Assembly (NCBI GenBank): GCA_012274165.1
Contig: JAAPAA010000342.1
Span: 1 to 10,073 of the forward strand
Origin: Thiobacillaceae bacterium
Lineage (GTDB): Bacteria; Pseudomonadota; Gammaproteobacteria; Burkholderiales; Thiobacillaceae
Length of the DNA: 10,073 nt
Reading direction: 5' to 3'
Both the position numbers and the translations under genes were made by a program. The notes beneath the pieces are model-generated. The model worked only from the letters and a program-made list of their open reading frames with translations, did not search any database and was not told the DNA's origin. How positions within the stretch are numbered: the first letter of the stretch is position 1; the number at the start of each line of letters is the position of its first letter. Positions 7,713-10,073 of this stretch are shown piece by piece.

Positions 7713-7729
7713 ACATGACAAGGAATTGA

Positions 7730-8008
7730 ATGCAGGATCATTATGAAAAGCTGGGCGTTCCGCCTTCAGCCGCCCCCGAGTTAATCAAGCTTGCGTACCG
7801 CAAAAAAGCTGCGTTTTACCACCCGGACAAGAACCCGGCCGCGGATGCGGCGCTGCGTTTTCGCGAAGTTCAGGATGCCTATGAAGTGCTATCCGATCCC
7901 GAGCGGAAAAAAGCTTACGACGAATACCGGCAACGCAGCCTGATCGACGACCCGGTCGCTGTCGCGCAGGAGATGGCGGCAAAATATATCCAGGGAATTC
8001 TCAATTGA
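7730..8008 (+). CDS. Stand-alone J-domain (DnaJ-like) co-chaperone
   Basis: A 92-residue protein that is almost wholly a J domain. Helix I begins near DHYEKLGV (3-10), helix II is basic (YRKKAAFY, 23-30), the invariant HPD is at 31-33, and helix III carries FREVQDAYEVLSDPERKKAYDEY (44-66, read as two adjacent segments). It lacks the Gly/Phe region, zinc fingers and substrate-binding domain of DnaJ. Such J-only proteins stimulate the ATPase of a DnaK-type Hsp70 and usually act on a specific client through their short extension, here residues 67-92. AAGGA at 7720-7724 lies five bases before ATG 7730 and supports the start. It is the first gene of a plus-strand operon, and its stop overlaps the TTG start of the next gene, so the downstream proteins are plausible partners or clients. 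No dnaK is in the window. Confidence 0.93.
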   Translation: MQDHYEKLGVPPSAAPELIKLAYRKKAAFYHPDKNPAADAALRFREVQDAYEVLSDPERKKAYDEYRQRSLIDDPVAVAQEMAAKYIQGILN

Positions 8009-8523
8009 AAAAATCGCATTACTTTACGAACCTGCTCAGAAGTTACCTCGACGAGATCGACGATCTGGTGACCGACTCCGAAGGCAAATCGGTCTTGCAA
8101 CGGCGGCTGAAGGATAAGCGCCAGGAGATGGATGCCATTCTGGCGATGATCGACTACAGCCCTGAAATGGTGGCGGTGGTTTTTTATGACGCCTTTGGCT
8201 TTCCGTCTGCCGACGTCATGCACAAACTGGTGCAGAACGAGCCTGAGCATGCTGGTTTTCTTGCCTGGGCCGAGCTTGAGAAAAGCCTGACGGTTTCCCC
8301 CTGGGCCGAGCCGCTGATTGCCGTGACGCTGAACGTTCAGGGTGGCGACGCATTTCTGGTGACGACGGCTGCGCTGGAGTTCTTGCGCCACAAGGATACA
8401 TTTGCCGCGCCCGCACCTGCGGAAGAGGCCGACGACGAAGAAGAAGATGAAGAGACGGATGATCTGGGCGATGCCGGTTCGGACTGGCTGTCCGAGCAGG
8501 GGTTCGATACCCGTGAAGAGTGA
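8005..8523 (+). CDS. Unrecognised protein with acidic C-terminal tail (J-operon gene 2)
   Basis: A 172-residue protein from no family I recognise. Its start is TTG 8005, overlapping the J-domain gene's TGA stop (TTGA); AGGGA at 7992-7996, eight bases upstream, supports this start, and the first ATG further in would remove conserved-looking helical sequence. Residues 1-50 look helical and charged (LDEIDDLVTD, RRLKDKRQEMDAI). Residues 51-130 are more mixed and hydrophobic, with FYDAFGF (60-66) and FLAWAEL (85-91), and look like a small globular domain. A Pro/Ala linker (133-139) leads into a strongly acidic tail, with 12 Asp/Glu among residues 140-153. There is no signal peptide or membrane segment, so it is probably cytoplasmic. 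The overlap predicts translational coupling to the J protein and a shared job. The acidic tail might contact a basic surface or act as a solubility segment; this is inference only. Confidence 0.85.
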   Translation: MKKSHYFTNLLRSYLDEIDDLVTDSEGKSVLQRRLKDKRQEMDAILAMIDYSPEMVAVVFYDAFGFPSADVMHKLVQNEPEHAGFLAWAELEKSLTVSPWAEPLIAVTLNVQGGDAFLVTTAALEFLRHKDTFAAPAPAEEADDEEEDEETDDLGDAGSDWLSEQGFDTREE

Positions 8524-8557
8524 CCATCAAGCAAATAACACAGAAGAAGGACGCAGC

Positions 8558-9301
8558 ATGCACCCGGTTGTTTTGAAATCCTCCCAGTTGATTTTGTCTG
8601 GCGACATCGTGGGTGCCGAGCGCACGCTGGTGGCCGTGGCCGACCAGCATGGCGACCACGCCCTGGTCAGCCTGCTGGACGATCTGCCGCCCAAGGATCT
8701 GCTCGCCATCATGCGCGAGTTCGATTCGTCCAAAGAGTCCATCGTCAACATGCTGGTGACGCCGGAGCAGTTTGCCCACTCAATCGTGCTGGAACGGCAG
8801 TACGGCGAGCGCACCAGCGAGCGTTTGCGCGCGATGGTCAACGCCGTCATCCATCGCGACGAGAGCACCGTCAGCGAATATCTGGACGTGATCGTCAATA
8901 CGGAAGGCGGCATCAACACGCTGGCCGACTACTTCGAAGACCGCTATGACGAGGTGCTGACCTTTGCGACCAGCGGGCGCTTCGCGCCGGAATACGAGCA
9001 GGACGCCGGCATTCAGGTTCACACCACATGGCTGATGGAAAAACTCGAGGAACTGGACGAAACCCTGGGCTTTGGCAACTTCATCGAAAACTCGCAGCCG
9101 CTGCTGCAGCGTGCGGAAGTGGCCGATGGCGACTGGATGGAAACCGCCTGGCTCTTGCGCTATGAGTTTCCCGATGCGTTCGAGGAACTGATGGGCGTGC
9201 TGCGCGTCCGCGTGGCCAAACATGTGGAAGCGCTCAACGCCATGCTGCTGGCCGCCGATTCGGACGAGCCATTCGGCGACGAAGAAGAGTCCGCCATTTA
9301 A
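8558..9301 (+). CDS. Unrecognised helical protein (J-operon gene 3)
   Basis: A 247-residue protein with no recognised family. The frame is open further upstream (to 8402), but that part overlaps gene 2 and encodes an Arg-rich low-complexity stretch. AAGGA at 8547-8551, six bases before ATG 8558, marks the true start, 34 bp after the previous stop. The sequence appears mostly alpha-helical, with Leu- and acid-rich segments: LVSLLDDLPPKDLLAIMREF (36-55), LADYFEDRYDEVLTFA (122-137), WLMEKLEELDETLGF (158-172) and LLRYEFPDAFEELMGVLRV (199-217). It ends in a short acidic tail (234-245). There is no signal peptide or membrane span. The LLDDLPP stretch is loosely like the helical repeats of the MgtE N-domain, but there is no transporter part and the likeness is weak. 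The TAA stop overlaps the next ATG by one base. Probably a cytoplasmic partner of the J protein; inferred from gene order only. Confidence 0.87.
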   Translation: MHPVVLKSSQLILSGDIVGAERTLVAVADQHGDHALVSLLDDLPPKDLLAIMREFDSSKESIVNMLVTPEQFAHSIVLERQYGERTSERLRAMVNAVIHRDESTVSEYLDVIVNTEGGINTLADYFEDRYDEVLTFATSGRFAPEYEQDAGIQVHTTWLMEKLEELDETLGFGNFIENSQPLLQRAEVADGDWMETAWLLRYEFPDAFEELMGVLRVRVAKHVEALNAMLLAADSDEPFGDEEESAI

Positions 9302-10073
9302 TGTTTATGGTTGAACAGAATGCAACCGGCTTGACCGGGCTGACCGCGTTTGACGGCCGGCCGTTTTTCGACAAGGCGCTGCATCACGGCGTCGCGCAGG
9401 GGATCATTTCGATCGAGCGCCTGAACGCGATTGAGGCGGATTTTGCGAAGGGCATCGTGCAGATCGCCAATTATTTTGGCACCGCGTATCTGCGCCCCGA
9501 GCTTGAGCTGGCGCTGCGCCGCATGGTTTATCTGATGAGTCTGTATCTGGAAGAGGTGTCGGGTGGCGAGCTTGCAGTTGCCGCCGCGTCCCTGCGCGAC
9601 AAGACCCTGCTGTCGCATTCAAAAGGCGGGTCGGACATGCTGAAGCGGCTGCAGGCGATGCCGGATAGCAGCCTGATGATCGGCAACGCTGTCTCACCCG
9701 AAAGCCAGCGTGCCTATCTGGACGACAAGACCGCCGCCAATCCGCTCACGCTTGCCGAGTACCGGGCTGAACGCGCGGTGCGGCAGCTCAGTCAGGACAC
9801 GATTGATTTTTCGCTATGGCTGGCCAACAAAATGGGCGTCGCGCGCAGCGACTATGACGATGCCGAGGCGTTGATCCGCAGCGCCATGCTGGTGCTGTTT
9901 GTTGAAAAATCCACACTGACGCTGCCGACCCGTAGCGCATTCGTGCAACTGATCAAAGCCGCCAAGCGCGTTCAGGCCAAGCTCGACCAGGCACGCTTTC
10001 AGGCATTTTTTGAGAACGCGCCTGCGCGGTTCCAGCACCTTGCGCGGCGCGCGAGGGACCGCTTCATCGATCA
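9301..10073 (+). CDS. Unrecognised helical protein, C-terminus beyond window (J-operon gene 4)
   Basis: An open frame from ATG 9301 (TAATG overlap with the previous stop) to the right edge: 257 full codons and no stop. A second ATG at 9307 is an alternative start. GC-rich third positions and the absence of stops over 773 bases mark it as a real gene, although the antisense strand also carries shorter frames. The product looks alpha-helical and cytoplasmic: a hydrophobic Leu/Tyr-rich segment MVYLMSLYLEEV at 77-88, alternating Arg/Ala helices such as LAEYRAERAVRQL (about 151-163), and a basic Lys/Arg-rich part near the visible end (KAAKRVQAKLDQARF; ARRARDRF). No signal peptide, catalytic motif or known domain is recognisable. 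Its basic end contrasts with the acidic tails of genes 2 and 3, so electrostatic contact between them is conceivable. Confidence 0.85.
   Translation, partial: MFMVEQNATGLTGLTAFDGRPFFDKALHHGVAQGIISIERLNAIEADFAKGIVQIANYFGTAYLRPELELALRRMVYLMSLYLEEVSGGELAVAAASLRDKTLLSHSKGGSDMLKRLQAMPDSSLMIGNAVSPESQRAYLDDKTAANPLTLAEYRAERAVRQLSQDTIDFSLWLANKMGVARSDYDDAEALIRSAMLVLFVEKSTLTLPTRSAFVQLIKAAKRVQAKLDQARFQAFFENAPARFQHLARRARDRFID

Noticed and set aside
7915..8391. 158-codon minus frame antisense to the J-domain and gene 2
   Set aside because: The plus strand has phased starts, SD sites and a clear J domain; the antisense frame is a shadow.
8402..8557. Upstream extension of gene 3 to ATG 8402
   Set aside because: It overlaps gene 2 and encodes Arg-rich low-complexity sequence; a good SD and ATG at 8558 define the start.

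Overview
The window looks like chromosomal DNA from a GC-rich proteobacterium, most likely a betaproteobacterium. This rests on codon use, Shine-Dalgarno placement, and the style of the huge PAS/GAF hybrid histidine kinase and of the RbgA/YlqF GTPase; there is no rRNA or other taxonomic marker. No mobile-element gene, tRNA, rRNA or CRISPR array was seen.

Left 61% (1-6158, minus strand): one continuous reading frame of at least 2052 codons runs off the left edge. It encodes a soluble hybrid sensor histidine kinase with seven PAS and three GAF sensor domains, then HisKA, HATPase, a degenerate receiver, an intact receiver and the start of a C-terminal Hpt domain. Two PAS modules are a recent internal duplication (direct DNA repeat, offset 1119 bp). 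The Hpt motif has Asn where the phospho-accepting His is expected.

Middle: a 425-bp gene-poor stretch (6159-6583) with several short palindromes, then a circularly permuted ribosome-assembly GTPase of the YlqF/RbgA family on the minus strand (6584-7579) with an unusual alanine-rich helical tail. A compact divergent promoter region (7580-7729) with a perfect TATAAT on each strand separates it from the next unit.

Right 23% (7730-10073, plus strand): a tightly packed operon of four genes: a stand-alone J-domain protein, two unrecognised proteins with acidic C-termini, and a fourth unrecognised protein cut by the right edge. Overlapping stops and starts suggest translational coupling. This J-protein operon is the best candidate in the window for an undescribed system: a dedicated Hsp70 co-chaperone joined to three orphan proteins. 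The function is inferred only from the J domain and gene order.
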